Assembly: GCF_000156175.1 (NCBI RefSeq)
Contig: NZ_GG692710.1
Span: 892,832-956,831 of the forward strand
DNA length: 64,000 bases
Source: Collinsella intestinalis DSM 13280
Lineage (GTDB): Bacteria > Actinomycetota > Coriobacteriia > Coriobacteriales > Coriobacteriaceae
Direction of reading: 5' to 3'
A model generated the notes under the pieces. That model was not told where the DNA came from, ran no database searches, and worked only from the letters and a program-made list of their open reading frames with translations. Made by a program: the position numbers and the translations under genes. Below are positions 18,486 through 27,932 of this stretch, in pieces; the first letter of the stretch is position 1, and the number at the start of each line of letters is the position of its first letter.

Positions 18486-21400
18486 TCAAAGCATGGTCTG
18501 CATCCCCGATCGACCGATGATCGACTCATAGGTCATCCTCGTCTCTTCCTCAGGTATCGATCCAAGCTCCTGCTCGAGCAGATGCAGATGGCTGTTGTAA
18601 AGCTCCACGATCTCCCTGCGCCTTCCCGTCTTGTCGTAAATCCTCATGGCGCACCTGATAACGTCCTCGCGCAAGGGTGCCTGTCGCAGCGCCGCCTCCA
18701 CGAGCCAGGATGCCGACGGCAGATCGTCCATCTCAAGGGCGGCCTCGATTCCGCGCACCATGCAATCCGCGAACTTCATCTGATAGACGCGACGAACTCG
18801 CAGGTAATACGATGTGTTTCCGCTCTCCGGCACATAAAGGGGGCCTTTATATATCTCTTCGATCTTCAGACATGTCTCGATAATCTCACGCGATGAGGTT
18901 CCCGTCCTCCTCAGAAGCACGTCGCGGGCGAGCGCGTCGAAGCACGCGGTATCCGACACAACGTATTCCATGTTCAACGCAACCCCCTCGCCCTGCGTGA
19001 GAACATATTGCGGCCCATCCGCATGCTGCCCAAACGCAGCGCGAAGCGAGCTCAGCGAGGAATACATGGACTCCCGCGCATGCTTGTAGTCCTTATCCGG
19101 CCACATCTCTTCCATGATCACCTGGCGACCCACGAAATTGCCCCCAGCAAGCGCGAGACGTGCTGCGATCACGCACGCCTTCTTCCTTCGCCATAGCGCA
19201 TCGGTGAGCGTATGCCCGTTGCGCATCGCCTGAAATCCACCGAACAAGCTGATCGTTACCCGGCCCAACCGTTGGCCTGATTCGACCGACGCCACGTCGA
19301 ACAGGGCCGGCGCCCCCGCATCTGAGCGCTTCCCTTCCGGCGCGGCCTCACTGAAACTCTCGGGCAGCATACGCGCCACGGGCATCGCACGCTCCCCGAC
19401 CGCCCTGATGAGCTGACGTGCCCGCGCGCGAATCCCCTCATCAAGCAGAAGCGGACGACGCAGGGAGCACCATGCCGATAGCTCGGGAAGTCGAGAAGTC
19501 GCCGAGAGCAGCATTGCGACGGTCCAAGCATCCACGACCGTGCACTCGCCCTCCCCCGCATCGAGCTCGTCAGCCTCCTCGTTAAGCACGACATGCGAGG
19601 AATTGAGCAAATGTGCGGCGCACTCCAAGAAGCTCGCCCAGGCCAGGACAAAGCCTTGATCGGGGGACGCGAGCTTCTTCACCTGTTGGGCGCGGAACTG
19701 AGCACTCACGATCTGCCCGACCGCCAGATCTTGCCACCCCTCACCGACCAGGCAATACAGCTGCATGGCGAAATCGGAGCATCGAACGGAAGCCGTGCCC
19801 CCGTCAACGAACGCGCGCTCGTCCACCACGGGCAAACCTGCCATCAGACGACAGGTCGAGCCAACCACGCGGACATATGACGCAATTGGGTCGAGATGCC
19901 GCCCCGTCAACAACCGGGCCACTTCCTGCAGATGGTTATCGAGCGCGCGAGCATCTCCCACATCGCCTTTGAATGCGTCGAGAAGAATTCGATCGCACGC
20001 GAGGAGGACTCCTGGTATCGAGATACCCTTCGCGCCGAGGGAAGCCTCATTGATTCCCATGCCCTCATCGATGCTCACCGCCCCGTCTCCGGCCATGATG
20101 CGCTTCTGCACACGGACATGGAGCTCCAGTTGTCGCGAGGCCACCGTCTCGCAATCATGCCCCTTCCCATGATTCAGGTCAGGAAGCGCCACTCCCGAGC
20201 AATCGCTCCAGACTGCGGCCATAGCCGTTGACTCACGCCAAGCACTCGGGCTCACCTCATCCAGAATCTCCGACGAGCGTCTGCGCAGCTCCGCCGCCAT
20301 AATTCGGGCAGCCCGGTAATCCCCGCGCTCCAGCGCGCACAGGTACAGGGCCAGAACAACGCCTATTTGAATCGAACAAACCGCAGCGCCGCCCATACGT
20401 TCCACCAACGCGGTCAGAAACGCCCCATTGCCGCTCAACGCACACGCTGTGGGATATTCGGCGATGAGCGCCGTCGCATCCCCCTCTCGCTCGAACATGC
20501 GCATCAACGCAACGGCTCCGTCGATATTGCCCACTTCCAACATCATCTTCGCCGCGCGGACCGCATACAGCGGACGTGCGTGCACGAGCTCACATTTCAG
20601 CTCAGAAAACGGGACTCCGCGGTTTGACATGCATCGGTACGCGTCTCCCTTCGCATCGAACCCGAAAATCGGATACTCCCGAGCCAGGCGAAGCCAACTG
20701 TCCTTACGCACACGCATGCCTGCGCGATCGAAATCTCGAATGCTGCCAAAACCGCTCATGATGAGCAGGCACACGGTCCGATACAGGGAATCCCTGCTCC
20801 TCCTCAATTCGCATACGACGCCTCGATACAACTCGACTGTCGCGTTTTCAAAGGCAACCGACATCTCGTCGATCGACGTCGCATCTCCCAACATCGCCAC
20901 AAGACGCGGGACCCCCTGAGTCAGCCCGTACACATCCAACCCGCTCGCAATCGAAAGCTTGCGTGCCCACGCCGGATATTCACGGGGTTTCACCAACAGC
21001 GACTGGGCCGTAATCTTGTACGAATCCCCCATGGCCGCCACAAACGCCCTGTTGCTCGGTCGGCAGGTCACCACTATTTCGAAGCCTTCACCCCTCATGG
21101 AGCGCAGCAGGCCGACCATCGCCTCGATGCCGTGTTCTTGCAGTGTCGTCAGGTTGTCGAGCGCGATAAGCGGCCTCATGCGGGGATCGAGATCCTCCGA
21201 CAGTCGCTTGATCGACTCATACGCCTGCACCTCGTCGAGGCCCTCCAGGTCCAGCATGCGGGCTGACCCTCTCTCAATGCGCGACCGCACTTCTGCGACG
21301 CGCTGAACAAGTAATGTCGTCTTGCCAAAACCATCTGGCGCGACAATAACCGTGATGCCGGCTTCCTCTCCCTGTGTCCTCAGATCTCGAAGCAAGCGCT

Positions 21401-21497
21401 CGCGGTGCACCAAGCGCTCTGCGGGCACGACCGGGCCGCCCTCGTGCGCCGATCCGTCCACATATACCTCTCGATCCCTTTCTTCTCGCTCAGCCAT
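18486..21497 (-). CDS. Large ATPase/BTAD transcriptional regulator (SARP/MalT-like)
   Basis: 1003-residue regulator. Residues 50-62 hold a Walker A (APDGFGKTT), and RPLIALDNL is a likely Walker B of a STAND-type NTPase. A long helical sensor region follows. From about 770 there is a winged-helix OmpR-like domain (VTISLFGGFQAMRNG, LWRRKKACVIAARLAL, EEMWPDKDYKHARESMYSSLSSLR) and a C-terminal BTAD helical domain. It probably activates transcription on sensing a ligand. The start at 21497 follows GGAAGGA. The nearest candidate target is the amino-sugar group beginning at nagB, but no operator was recognised. Confidence 0.85.
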   Translation of the reverse strand: MAEREERDREVYVDGSAHEGGPVVPAERLVHRERLLRDLRTQGEEAGITVIVAPDGFGKTTLLVQRVAEVRSRIERGSARMLDLEGLDEVQAYESIKRLSEDLDPRMRPLIALDNLTTLQEHGIEAMVGLLRSMRGEGFEIVVTCRPSNRAFVAAMGDSYKITAQSLLVKPREYPAWARKLSIASGLDVYGLTQGVPRLVAMLGDATSIDEMSVAFENATVELYRGVVCELRRSRDSLYRTVCLLIMSGFGSIRDFDRAGMRVRKDSWLRLAREYPIFGFDAKGDAYRCMSNRGVPFSELKCELVHARPLYAVRAAKMMLEVGNIDGAVALMRMFEREGDATALIAEYPTACALSGNGAFLTALVERMGGAAVCSIQIGVVLALYLCALERGDYRAARIMAAELRRRSSEILDEVSPSAWRESTAMAAVWSDCSGVALPDLNHGKGHDCETVASRQLELHVRVQKRIMAGDGAVSIDEGMGINEASLGAKGISIPGVLLACDRILLDAFKGDVGDARALDNHLQEVARLLTGRHLDPIASYVRVVGSTCRLMAGLPVVDERAFVDGGTASVRCSDFAMQLYCLVGEGWQDLAVGQIVSAQFRAQQVKKLASPDQGFVLAWASFLECAAHLLNSSHVVLNEEADELDAGEGECTVVDAWTVAMLLSATSRLPELSAWCSLRRPLLLDEGIRARARQLIRAVGERAMPVARMLPESFSEAAPEGKRSDAGAPALFDVASVESGQRLGRVTISLFGGFQAMRNGHTLTDALWRRKKACVIAARLALAGGNFVGRQVIMEEMWPDKDYKHARESMYSSLSSLRAAFGQHADGPQYVLTQGEGVALNMEYVVSDTACFDALARDVLLRRTGTSSREIIETCLKIEEIYKGPLYVPESGNTSYYLRVRRVYQMKFADCMVRGIEAALEMDDLPSASWLVEAALRQAPLREDVIRCAMRIYDKTGRRREIVELYNSHLHLLEQELGSIPEEETRMTYESIIGRSGMQTML

Positions 21498-21836
21498 CTT
21501 CCTTCCCTTCACCTGATTGCGAGCATTGCCCCCACGATAATGGCCGTCATTCGCCATCGATCGATAAATGCTCGCATTTTTACTGCCCCATCAGCTATGG
21601 GTCAGATAAATCGGGATTCGGGTCACAATATGCTCTCCTCCTCTCCTTCCCCCTCTCGATCACCTGCTGTCCATAGCTAATATTTAACCAGGTAGGATGT
21701 ATCAGTGAGCATATGCCCGGCTGTTCTGAGAAAAATGTAAGTTCCGCCAGTGTTGATAATTATTCCGTCAGCGGATAAATCTGGTCAGATTGTTTCGAGT
21801 ATTTTTCAGACCCCTATTCTCGGCTTGCAATTACAT
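21498..21836. other. AT-rich intergenic region
   Basis: No gene seen on either strand. It is clearly more AT-rich than the surroundings and contains TGATAATTATT near 21754 and several TAAATC/TATTTAAC stretches. It is the likely promoter region of the large regulator gene; no single promoter could be assigned. Confidence 0.5.
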
Positions 21837-21866
21837 AAAAAAGCGACCCCCAAAAACGGAGGTCGC
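21837..21866 (-). terminator. Terminator after nagB
   Basis: Stem GCGACC (21843-21848) with GGTCGC (21861-21866), extended by partial pairing, followed by six T's on the minus strand. Confidence 0.85.
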
Positions 21867-21892
21867 AATCTCGTCGATATGTCGGCGGGCGC

Positions 21893-22621
21893 TTACTTGC
21901 ACAGGGAAAGAGCGGCCTCGTCGGCGATGACCACGCAGTTGGGGTGCAGCTGCAGGATGGAAGCGGGGCAGGAAGGCTGAATGGGCCCGAAGCACATGTC
22001 GTGCACGGCCTGGGCCTTCTTCTCACCGTTGGCGACGACGAGCACCATGTAGGCGTTCATGATCGTCTGGATGCCCATGGTATAGGCCTGACGGGGCACA
22101 TCCTCGATGTTGTCGAACAGGCGGCTGTTCGCCTCGATCGTGCTCTCGGTAAGATCGACGCAGTGCGTGCCCTTGGAGAAGCAGGTGTCGGGCTCATTGA
22201 AGCCGATGTGGCCGTTGTTGCCGATACCGAGAAGCTGCAGATCCGGGTAACCGGCCTCCTCGACAATACGGTCGTACTCGGAGCAGGCGGCCTCGGCATC
22301 GGGGTCGGAGCCATCCGGCACATGGGTGTTGGCCTGGTCGATGTTGATGTGATCGAACAGGTTCTCCTTCATGAAGTAGTGGTAGCTCTGCGGGTCGTCG
22401 TGCGACAGGCCGCGGTACTCATCAAGGTTGTACGTGCTGACCTGGGAGAAATCTAGGTCGCCGGCCTCGTAGGCCTTGATGAGATTCTGATAGGTCCCAA
22501 TGGGCGTGGAACCGGTGGCCAGGCCGAGAACGCAAGCGGGGTCCATAACGACCTGAGCGGCGATGATGTTCGCCGCCTTACGGCTCATGTCCTCATAGTC
22601 GGTGGCGTGAATGATACGCAT
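21893..22621 (-). CDS. nagB: Glucosamine-6-phosphate deaminase
   Basis: 242 residues, the usual length. It converts glucosamine-6-phosphate to fructose-6-phosphate and ammonia. Hallmarks: LGLATGSTPIGTY for phosphate binding, the catalytic aspartate in YNLDEYRGL, GIGNNGHIGFNEP with the ring-opening histidine, and SRLFDN. The start at 22621 follows AAAGGAG. It stands 246 bases downstream of a PTS IIA gene and near glmM, so this locus handles hexosamine phosphates in both directions. Confidence 0.97.
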   Translation of the reverse strand: MRIIHATDYEDMSRKAANIIAAQVVMDPACVLGLATGSTPIGTYQNLIKAYEAGDLDFSQVSTYNLDEYRGLSHDDPQSYHYFMKENLFDHINIDQANTHVPDGSDPDAEAACSEYDRIVEEAGYPDLQLLGIGNNGHIGFNEPDTCFSKGTHCVDLTESTIEANSRLFDNIEDVPRQAYTMGIQTIMNAYMVLVVANGEKKAQAVHDMCFGPIQPSCPASILQLHPNCVVIADEAALSLCK

Positions 22622-22817
22622 GAAGCGCTCCTTTTCTCCGAGAGTTCATCTCGGTCCATGCGGGCCTCGTCGGCCGCAACCAACGTGAGAGCGCACCGTC
22701 CAGGGCGAGGGCGCGCACAGCTCGAAGACCCGCGGTGTCGAGGCCCCTGCCCGTCCACAGCGATTCGGGCGAGAATATGCCCGAACGTATTTATATTCGC
22801 CGCTCGCATTGAGAAAT

Positions 22818-22848
22818 GCAAGGCCCCCGGAAACACCGGGGGCCTTGC
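22818..22848 (-). terminator. Probable terminator after the PTS IIA gene
   Basis: Thirteen-base perfect stem (GCAAGGCCCCCGG and its complement) with a five-base loop. The minus-strand follow-up ATTTCTC is T-rich but short. Confidence 0.7.
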
Positions 22849-22867
22849 GAGAAATCGTCTATTTGGA

Positions 22868-23365
22868 TTATCGGGAGCGTGCGACCAAGAGCTGACCGAG
22901 CTCTTCGACATCATCACCGACATTGCCCTTGATGCTGGCAAACTCGGCGGAATTGCAGATAAGGATCGGCACGGTCAAATCGTAGCCCTCTTTGGAGATG
23001 GCCTCGCGATCGAACTCGATGAGCACGTCACCGCGCTTCACGATATCGCCGACAGCGGCGTTTACCTTGAAATGCCTGCCATCGAGTTTGACCGTCTCCA
23101 GGCCGACATGAATGAGCACGTCGAGCCCCTCCATCGTATGCACGGCGACGGCATGACCCGTGGGGAAGATTGCCTCGATCTTGCCATCGGACGGAGCGAC
23201 CACGCGATCGCCCGTCGGCACCATGGCGACACCCTGGCCAAGCAGGCCCTTGGCAAACATCTGGTCCTCGACCTCGGAAAGCGGAATCACATGGCCGGCC
23301 ATCGGGGCTGCGAGAGTCGTGGTGCGGGCGCCAACACCCAAAGTTTTGAAGAAGCTGGTGAACAT
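22868..23365 (-). CDS. PTS glucose-type EIIA (Crr-like)
   Basis: 165-residue free-standing IIA-Glc domain protein, which takes a phosphate from HPr and passes it to sugar-specific EIIB. LAAPMAGHVIPLSEV starts the domain, TGHAVAVHT carries H71 and LIHVGLET carries the phosphorylated H86. The C-terminal part SKEGYDLTVPILICN is typical. The start at 23365 follows AGGGGG. It could serve a IICB partner encoded elsewhere, for example for N-acetylglucosamine; none is in this window. Confidence 0.93.
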   Translation of the reverse strand: MFTSFFKTLGVGARTTTLAAPMAGHVIPLSEVEDQMFAKGLLGQGVAMVPTGDRVVAPSDGKIEAIFPTGHAVAVHTMEGLDVLIHVGLETVKLDGRHFKVNAAVGDIVKRGDVLIEFDREAISKEGYDLTVPILICNSAEFASIKGNVGDDVEELGQLLVARSR

Positions 23366-23433
23366 CAAACCCCCTGCAATAATCAGCACGCATTATTCTA
23401 TCGCGAAGAGACGCGAACGAACAAACGGTCCGA

Positions 23434-24771
23434 CTAAGGCAGTTCGCGCTTCACAACTTCGACGATGGAATCAACGGCGTCTTGAGCTTCCTGCTGGGTC
23501 TCGGCCTCGGCCATAACGCGCACGAGCGGCTCGGTGCCGGAGGTGCGGACCAGGATGCGGCCGCGATCGCCCAGCTTTTCCTCGGCAGCTCGCACGGCCT
23601 CCCACACCGGCTGGCAGGAATCGAGCTCTGCCTTGCGCTCGCTGCGCACGTTCACGAGCACCTGCGGGAAGATCTTCACCGGGGCGCACAGCTGCGAGAG
23701 CGTCTCGCGCTCGGCGCGCAAGACCTCCATGATGCGCAGAGAGGTCATGATGCCGTCGCCCGTGGTCTCGATATCGCCGAAGATGATATGACCGGACTGC
23801 TCGCCACCGAGGCTGTAGCCGTTCTCACGCATGCAGGCGGTGACGTATTTGTCGCCGACGGCAGTCGTCTCGTAGCTCAGATTTGCACGATCGAAGGCCT
23901 TGAACAGACCGAGGTTGCTCATGACCGTGGGGACAACGGTGCCAGCGGCGAGGCGACCGTGCTTATGCAGGTAGGTGCCACACACATACAAGATCAGGTC
24001 ACCGTCGACCAGGTTGCCGCGCTCATCCACGGCCAGGCAGCGGTCGGCGTCGCCATCGTAGGCAAAGCCGACATCCAAGCCCTGCTCCACAACATGGCGA
24101 CGCAGGCGATCGATATGGGTGGAACCGCAATCCACGTTGATGTTGAAACCGTCAGGCGCATTGCTGATCACGCGGACATCGGCGCCGAGGGCGTCGAAGA
24201 CGGGCTTGGCCACCGAGGACGCGGAGCCGTTGGCGCAGTCCAGGCCGATCTTCATACCCTGGAGGGAGAAGTTTGCGCTCGCGATGAGGTGAGCGATGTA
24301 GCGGTTGCGGCCCTGCATGTAGTCGACGGTACAGCCGATCTCGTCACCGGTGGCGAAGGGAACCTCGCTCTTACCGTCGATGTAATCCTCGATGAGCCCG
24401 AGCACCTCCTCATCCATCTTGCAACCGTCGCCGTTCATGAGCTTGATACCGTTGTCGGAATACGGGTTGTGGCTCGCCGAGATCATGATGCCGCAGTCGA
24501 AGCACCCGTCGATCGTCTCGTAGGCAACGCCGGGCGTGGGGATGACGTGCAGCATGTACGCATCAGCGCCGGATGCAACCAGACCAGAGACCAAGCCGGA
24601 CTCGAACATGTAGCTCGAACGGCGGGTGTCCTTGCCCACAACCACGCGGGCCTTGCGGCCCTGGCGCGCACCGTAATACCAGCCGACGAAACGGCCGATC
24701 TTGTAAGCATGCTCAACGGTGAGTACGACGCCCGCCTCTCCGCGGAAACCATCGGTGCCGAAATATTTCAT
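23434..24771 (-). CDS. glmM: Phosphoglucosamine mutase
   Basis: 445 residues, full length. It isomerises glucosamine-6-phosphate to glucosamine-1-phosphate for UDP-GlcNAc. Motifs: FGTDGFRGEA, the phosphoserine loop ISASHNPYSDNGIK (S100), the metal loop DGDADRC, GGEQSGHII and the phosphate-binding RTSGTEPLVRVM. The start at 24771 follows AAGGGA. It is downstream of the rpsI terminator and upstream of the PTS IIA gene. Confidence 0.97.
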   Translation of the reverse strand: MKYFGTDGFRGEAGVVLTVEHAYKIGRFVGWYYGARQGRKARVVVGKDTRRSSYMFESGLVSGLVASGADAYMLHVIPTPGVAYETIDGCFDCGIMISASHNPYSDNGIKLMNGDGCKMDEEVLGLIEDYIDGKSEVPFATGDEIGCTVDYMQGRNRYIAHLIASANFSLQGMKIGLDCANGSASSVAKPVFDALGADVRVISNAPDGFNINVDCGSTHIDRLRRHVVEQGLDVGFAYDGDADRCLAVDERGNLVDGDLILYVCGTYLHKHGRLAAGTVVPTVMSNLGLFKAFDRANLSYETTAVGDKYVTACMRENGYSLGGEQSGHIIFGDIETTGDGIMTSLRIMEVLRAERETLSQLCAPVKIFPQVLVNVRSERKAELDSCQPVWEAVRAAEEKLGDRGRILVRTSGTEPLVRVMAEAETQQEAQDAVDSIVEVVKRELP

Positions 24772-24842
24772 AGCGTATCCCTTCGATATCACTCGCCCAT
24801 CGCGTGGGCGGTTCACGTGTATGACGCAACTCACCATGGTAC

Positions 24843-24880
24843 AAAAAACGGGCCTGCCGAGAAACTCGACAGGCCCGAAT
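24843..24880 (-). terminator. Terminator after rpsI
   Basis: CGGGCCTG stem with inner CGAG pairing (24849-24879), followed by six T's on the minus strand. Confidence 0.92.
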
Positions 24881-24906
24881 CCATAGCGGAAACGTCTTGC
24901 GACAGA

Positions 24907-25302
24907 TTAGCGCTTGGAGAACTGAGGCGCGCGACGGGCCTTCTTGAGGCCGCACTTCTTGCGCTCGACGACGCGGGCGTCGCGGGTGAGGAAACCAGCG
25001 CGCTTGAGGTCGGCACGGTAGTCGCCAGCCTCGAGAAGAGCGCGGGCGATACCCAGACGCAGGGCGCCGGACTGACCGGTGATGCCGCCACCATCGCACA
25101 GGGCGATGACGTCGAAGGAACCGAGGGTGTCGGTCACCTTGAACGGGGCGAGGGCATCCTCAACGAGCTGATGACGGCCGAAGTACTCCTCGGCGTCACG
25201 CTTGTTGATGGTCACCTTACCGGTGCCGGGGACGATACGGACACGAGCAACGGCATTCTTGCGACGGCCGGTGCCGTAGTAAACAACGGTGTTCTCAGCC
25301 AT
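24907..25302 (-). CDS. rpsI: 30S ribosomal protein S9
   Basis: 131 residues. [15 protein letters not shown] near the N-terminus, [28 protein letters not shown] and the basic C-terminus ending SKR are all S9 hallmarks; the final arginine reaches the P-site tRNA. It is translated from the rplM transcript, three bases after that stop. Confidence 0.99.
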   Translation of the reverse strand: MAENTVVYYGTGRRKNAVARVRIVPGTGKVTINKRDAEEYFGRHQLVEDALAPFKVTDTLGSFDVIALCDGGGITGQSGALRLGIARALLEAGDYRADLKRAGFLTRDARVVERKKCGLKKARRAPQFSKR

Positions 25303-25305
25303 CTT

Positions 25306-25749
25306 TTAGCCCTCCAGCTCGATCTTAACGGGGTTCTGAGCAGCGTGCGGATGCTCGGTGCCAGCGTAGACCTTGAGCTTGGTCAGCTGCTTGCGGCCGA
25401 GGGTCGTCTTGGGGAGCATGCCGCGAACAGCGCGCTCGATGACCTTCTCCGGGTGCTTCTCCATAGCCTGGCGGAAGGACTCCGCCTTGAGGCCGCCATT
25501 GTAGCCGGAGTGACGGTAGTAGGTCTTGTGGTCGGCCTTGTTACCGGTAAGCTGGACCTTATCGGCGTTGATGACAACCACGAAGTCACCACAGTCGGAG
25601 TTGGGCGTGAACTGGGGCTTGTTCTTGCCGCGCAGAATCTTGGCAACCTGGGCAGCGAGACGGCCCAGCGTGGCGCCCTCGGCATCGATGAGGACCCAGT
25701 TGCGGGTAACCTCACCCTGCTTGGCGTAGTGAGTCGACTTAAGAATCAC
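25306..25749 (-). CDS. rplM: 50S ribosomal protein L13
   Basis: 147 residues. [39 protein letters not shown] and [13 protein letters not shown] define L13. The start codon is GTG at 25747-25749, preceded by GGAGGAAAA. rplM-rpsI is the universal pair. An AT-rich leader upstream (about 25755-25840) probably contains the promoter. Confidence 0.99.
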   Translation of the reverse strand: MILKSTHYAKQGEVTRNWVLIDAEGATLGRLAAQVAKILRGKNKPQFTPNSDCGDFVVVINADKVQLTGNKADHKTYYRHSGYNGGLKAESFRQAMEKHPEKVIERAVRGMLPKTTLGRKQLTKLKVYAGTEHPHAAQNPVKIELEG

Positions 25750-25848
25750 TTTTCCTCCATGTACAGTACGTGTCTTAACAGAGTTTCACGGGGCTCTGGA
25801 AAGTAACCTGTCAATAATAACCCCTATATGCGGCAAGTCAAACGTTTT

Positions 25849-25883
25849 CCGCCGCCTGTGCAGAACTTCTGCACAGGCGGCGG
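25849..25883. terminator. Long hairpin between patatin and rplM genes
   Basis: Fifteen-base perfect stem (CCGCCGCCTGTGCAG and its complement) with a five-base loop. It follows the patatin gene on the minus strand but has no T-run there; on the plus strand TCGGTTTGAT follows. Probably terminates transcription from the patatin gene before rplM. Confidence 0.55.
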
Positions 25884-25931
25884 TCGGTTTGATCTGTTGT
25901 GAGGAAAAGGCCCTCATGCGGGCCGTGGCCC

Positions 25932-26804
25932 CTAACGTCCGACGAACTCCCGTATCTCGCCCAAACGGTGCTTGGCCTCCTGACGACCCTGGATATAGAG
26001 ATTCAGCAGCTTCTCGGTGTCGTGCTCGACATGGGCTACCTCGACTGGGACCGGCGGGGCAAGGACGAGGGCGCGGCCGGCGCGCTCATATTCCCAGATG
26101 TGCTCGCGCTGCTCGTTATACCGCTCGTGACGGTTCTCCATGGCTTCGAGCAAATAGGGGTACCCGGCGTACGCGGCGCGGGCAGCGCCCATCAGTCCGT
26201 ACGGGCTCTTCTGGTAGGACCGATCCTGCGTGAGCACCACGATCGCACGGTCGAAACCCGCATCCTCGAGCACCTGCTCGACTGGGACCGAATCCGCAGT
26301 GCCACCGTCGAGGTAGAGATGCCCATCGATCTCGACAGGCTTGGTCACCAAGGGAAGCGAGGTCGAAGCACGCACGGCATCGATGTCCAAGGTCGCATCC
26401 CGAACGGGCAAGTACGCCGCAGTACCGAACACGATGTCCGTCGCGCAGGCGTACATCTCCATGGGGTTGGCAAAAAACGCCTCGTTGTCAAACGGATCGA
26501 GACGGTCTTGCACGTCGTTCAAGATGAAATCGTACCCGACCATCGAACCCGTGGTCACGAGCGACTGGGCGCCCATGTAGCGAGGATCGTTGCAGAATGC
26601 GAGGTTGACGCGATTAACGCGCCCGATCTGCCGACTCTTATAGTTCAAGCCGTTAAGCGCTCCGGCAGACGTGCCGTAGCATGCCGCAACCTCGACGCCG
26701 TTTTCCATGAGAACGTCGAGCACACCCGCGGTGAACTCACCGCGGAAGCTACCGCCCTCCAAAACGATTGCAACCTTCCCAGCGTTTTTCGCCTTGTCCT
26801 GCAT
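25932..26804 (-). CDS. Patatin-like phospholipase
   Basis: 290 residues, RssA/YjjU-type. It has the oxyanion loop GGSFRG (17-22), nucleophile S46 in YGTSAG and the catalytic aspartate in LDGGTAD (D166). The two-residue Ser-Asp dyad is therefore complete. A DUF6363-like helical tail follows (ENRHERYNEQREHIWEYE). Likely a cytoplasmic or peripheral lipid acyl hydrolase; the substrate is unknown. The start at 26804 follows AAAGGAG. Confidence 0.9.
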   Translation of the reverse strand: MQDKAKNAGKVAIVLEGGSFRGEFTAGVLDVLMENGVEVAACYGTSAGALNGLNYKSRQIGRVNRVNLAFCNDPRYMGAQSLVTTGSMVGYDFILNDVQDRLDPFDNEAFFANPMEMYACATDIVFGTAAYLPVRDATLDIDAVRASTSLPLVTKPVEIDGHLYLDGGTADSVPVEQVLEDAGFDRAIVVLTQDRSYQKSPYGLMGAARAAYAGYPYLLEAMENRHERYNEQREHIWEYERAGRALVLAPPVPVEVAHVEHDTEKLLNLYIQGRQEAKHRLGEIREFVGR

Positions 26805-27257
26805 CGGAGCTCCTTTCATTCTGAAGCCCTTGTACCCCATGGGCACCGGAACATGAACGAATGTCCATCCAAATATGGAACGCCGATTTCAAAGTGTACG
26901 TTTTGGGGAAGGTTTTGCCTCTATTTCTGCGGCCTGCCACGTGTTCGTCCAACATAACCGCAGCTCACAATTCGCTCGATTTAGTTCGGAAGTGCTCGAG
27001 GCCTCAAAACCTTCCCCAAAACGTACACTTTATCCCGATGTAGCGTGAATTTGACCCGCGCAGATCGCGGTTTCATGATTGGGCGCCTTCCGTGGTAGAC
27101 TTTTCAACTACGGATTTGTGCCTCGGGCGCGATCCGCGTACTTTGACAGGTCGTTGCCGCTTGCGGCACCAGAAAGAGGATTCGCCCTCGACCGGCATGG
27201 CGCGAATTGCGCTGATGAATGGTCTGGACTTGAGCGAATCCCAACGACCACCCAAAA
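26805..27257. other. Intergenic region between patatin gene and tmRNA
   Basis: No protein gene seen. It holds the 26-bp inverted repeat listed separately (26891-27031) and, from about 27060, the upstream region of the tmRNA gene. No convincing tmRNA promoter boxes could be chosen. Confidence 0.5.
26891..27031. repeat. 26-bp perfect inverted repeat enclosing 89 bp
   Basis: AAAGTGTACGTTTTGGGGAA plus six more bases at 26891-26916 is exactly complementary to 27006-27031. The enclosed 89 bp has no coding capacity. Size and shape fit a miniature inverted-repeat element or a paired binding site; no clear target duplication flanks it. Confidence 0.7.
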
Positions 27258-27624
27258 GGGGGCAACTGGTTTCGACACGATAGTTCTGAGAGAGGAAGCA
27301 GGCCGTGGTCTCCTCGCCACGTTAAACAGGGGTACTGTCAAAATGAATTGACAAGAATTCTTCTTTTGAGCCCCAGCTGGCTCTCGCTGCTTAATATATA
27401 GCGGCGCGTCAACCCGGTGATTTCCCCGACACCGGCGCGACGTCATTTTAGGGGAACGCTCCTTGGCACGTAATCGGTATGGCCAAGGCTAAGACTGAAC
27501 CGGTTGGGACGCCGCGAGCGTGTCGCTCCGCGCAACGTGTCCGAGACTAAATGAGTGACTGAGCCTGGAGATGCCGATCAGGGAACTTTCGTGGACCGGA
27601 GTTCGATTCTCCGTGCCTCCACCA
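27258..27624 (+). ncRNA. ssrA: Transfer-messenger RNA (tmRNA)
   Basis: 367 nt. The 5' GGGGGCA pairs with 3' TGCCTCC, ending in encoded CCA, with GGTTTCGACACG at the start and a T arm with loop TTCGATT at the end: the tRNA-Ala-like half is complete. The tag frame runs 27350-27394, resuming on GAC, and encodes DKNSSFEPQLALAA before TAA; with the tRNA-borne alanine the tag is 15 residues. An actinobacterial GAC resume codon is known from mycobacteria. It rescues stalled ribosomes and marks products for proteolysis. SmpB is not in this window. Confidence 0.96.
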
Positions 27625-27634
27625 TAAGAGAATT

Positions 27635-27675
27635 GGGCGAACTGTTAACCATGATTGACGGTTCGCCCTTTGTTA
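27635..27675 (+). terminator. Terminator after tmRNA
   Basis: GGGCGAAC (27635-27642) pairs with GTTCGCCC (27661-27668), followed by TTTGTTAT. Confidence 0.8.
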
Positions 27676-27932
27676 TCTGCATTCATCGCAGCAAACGTCG
27701 AGGCAGCGGCACGCCGTCTGCGATTTCTCGTTTCGCTTCACATGGGACAATCAAAGCTCCGTGCACCGCGACAAAACTCGGTGCACCTCTCGACCATTTC
27801 CGTCAGGAAAAATAGTCGAAAAGTGCACCGAATTTCGAAAAGCGCTCCGAAGATTTGAGGACCGGCGGGCGGCGCGCTACGCAGTGCGACCTGTGGCTCG
27901 GGCGGCAAGGCAGCGCGACCTGCGGCGCGACG
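27676..27932. other. Intergenic stretch with repeated GTGCACCGA boxes
   Basis: No gene seen. Three copies of GTGCACCG/CGGTGCAC lie at about 27760, 27779 and 27823. The last two form an imperfect inverted repeat with TCGAC-ATTT in each arm. This could be an operator cluster or a degenerate repeat element; it is downstream of both tmRNA and gatB. Confidence 0.45.

Noticed and set aside
22780..22800. LexA-like CGAAC...TTCG site upstream of nagB
   Set aside because: The half-sites are separated by far more than four bases, so the spacing does not fit an SOS box.
23482..25806. Very long open frame antisense to glmM, rpsI and rplM
   Set aside because: It mirrors the codon usage of the highly conserved genes opposite and has no family similarity; a shadow of GC-rich coding DNA.
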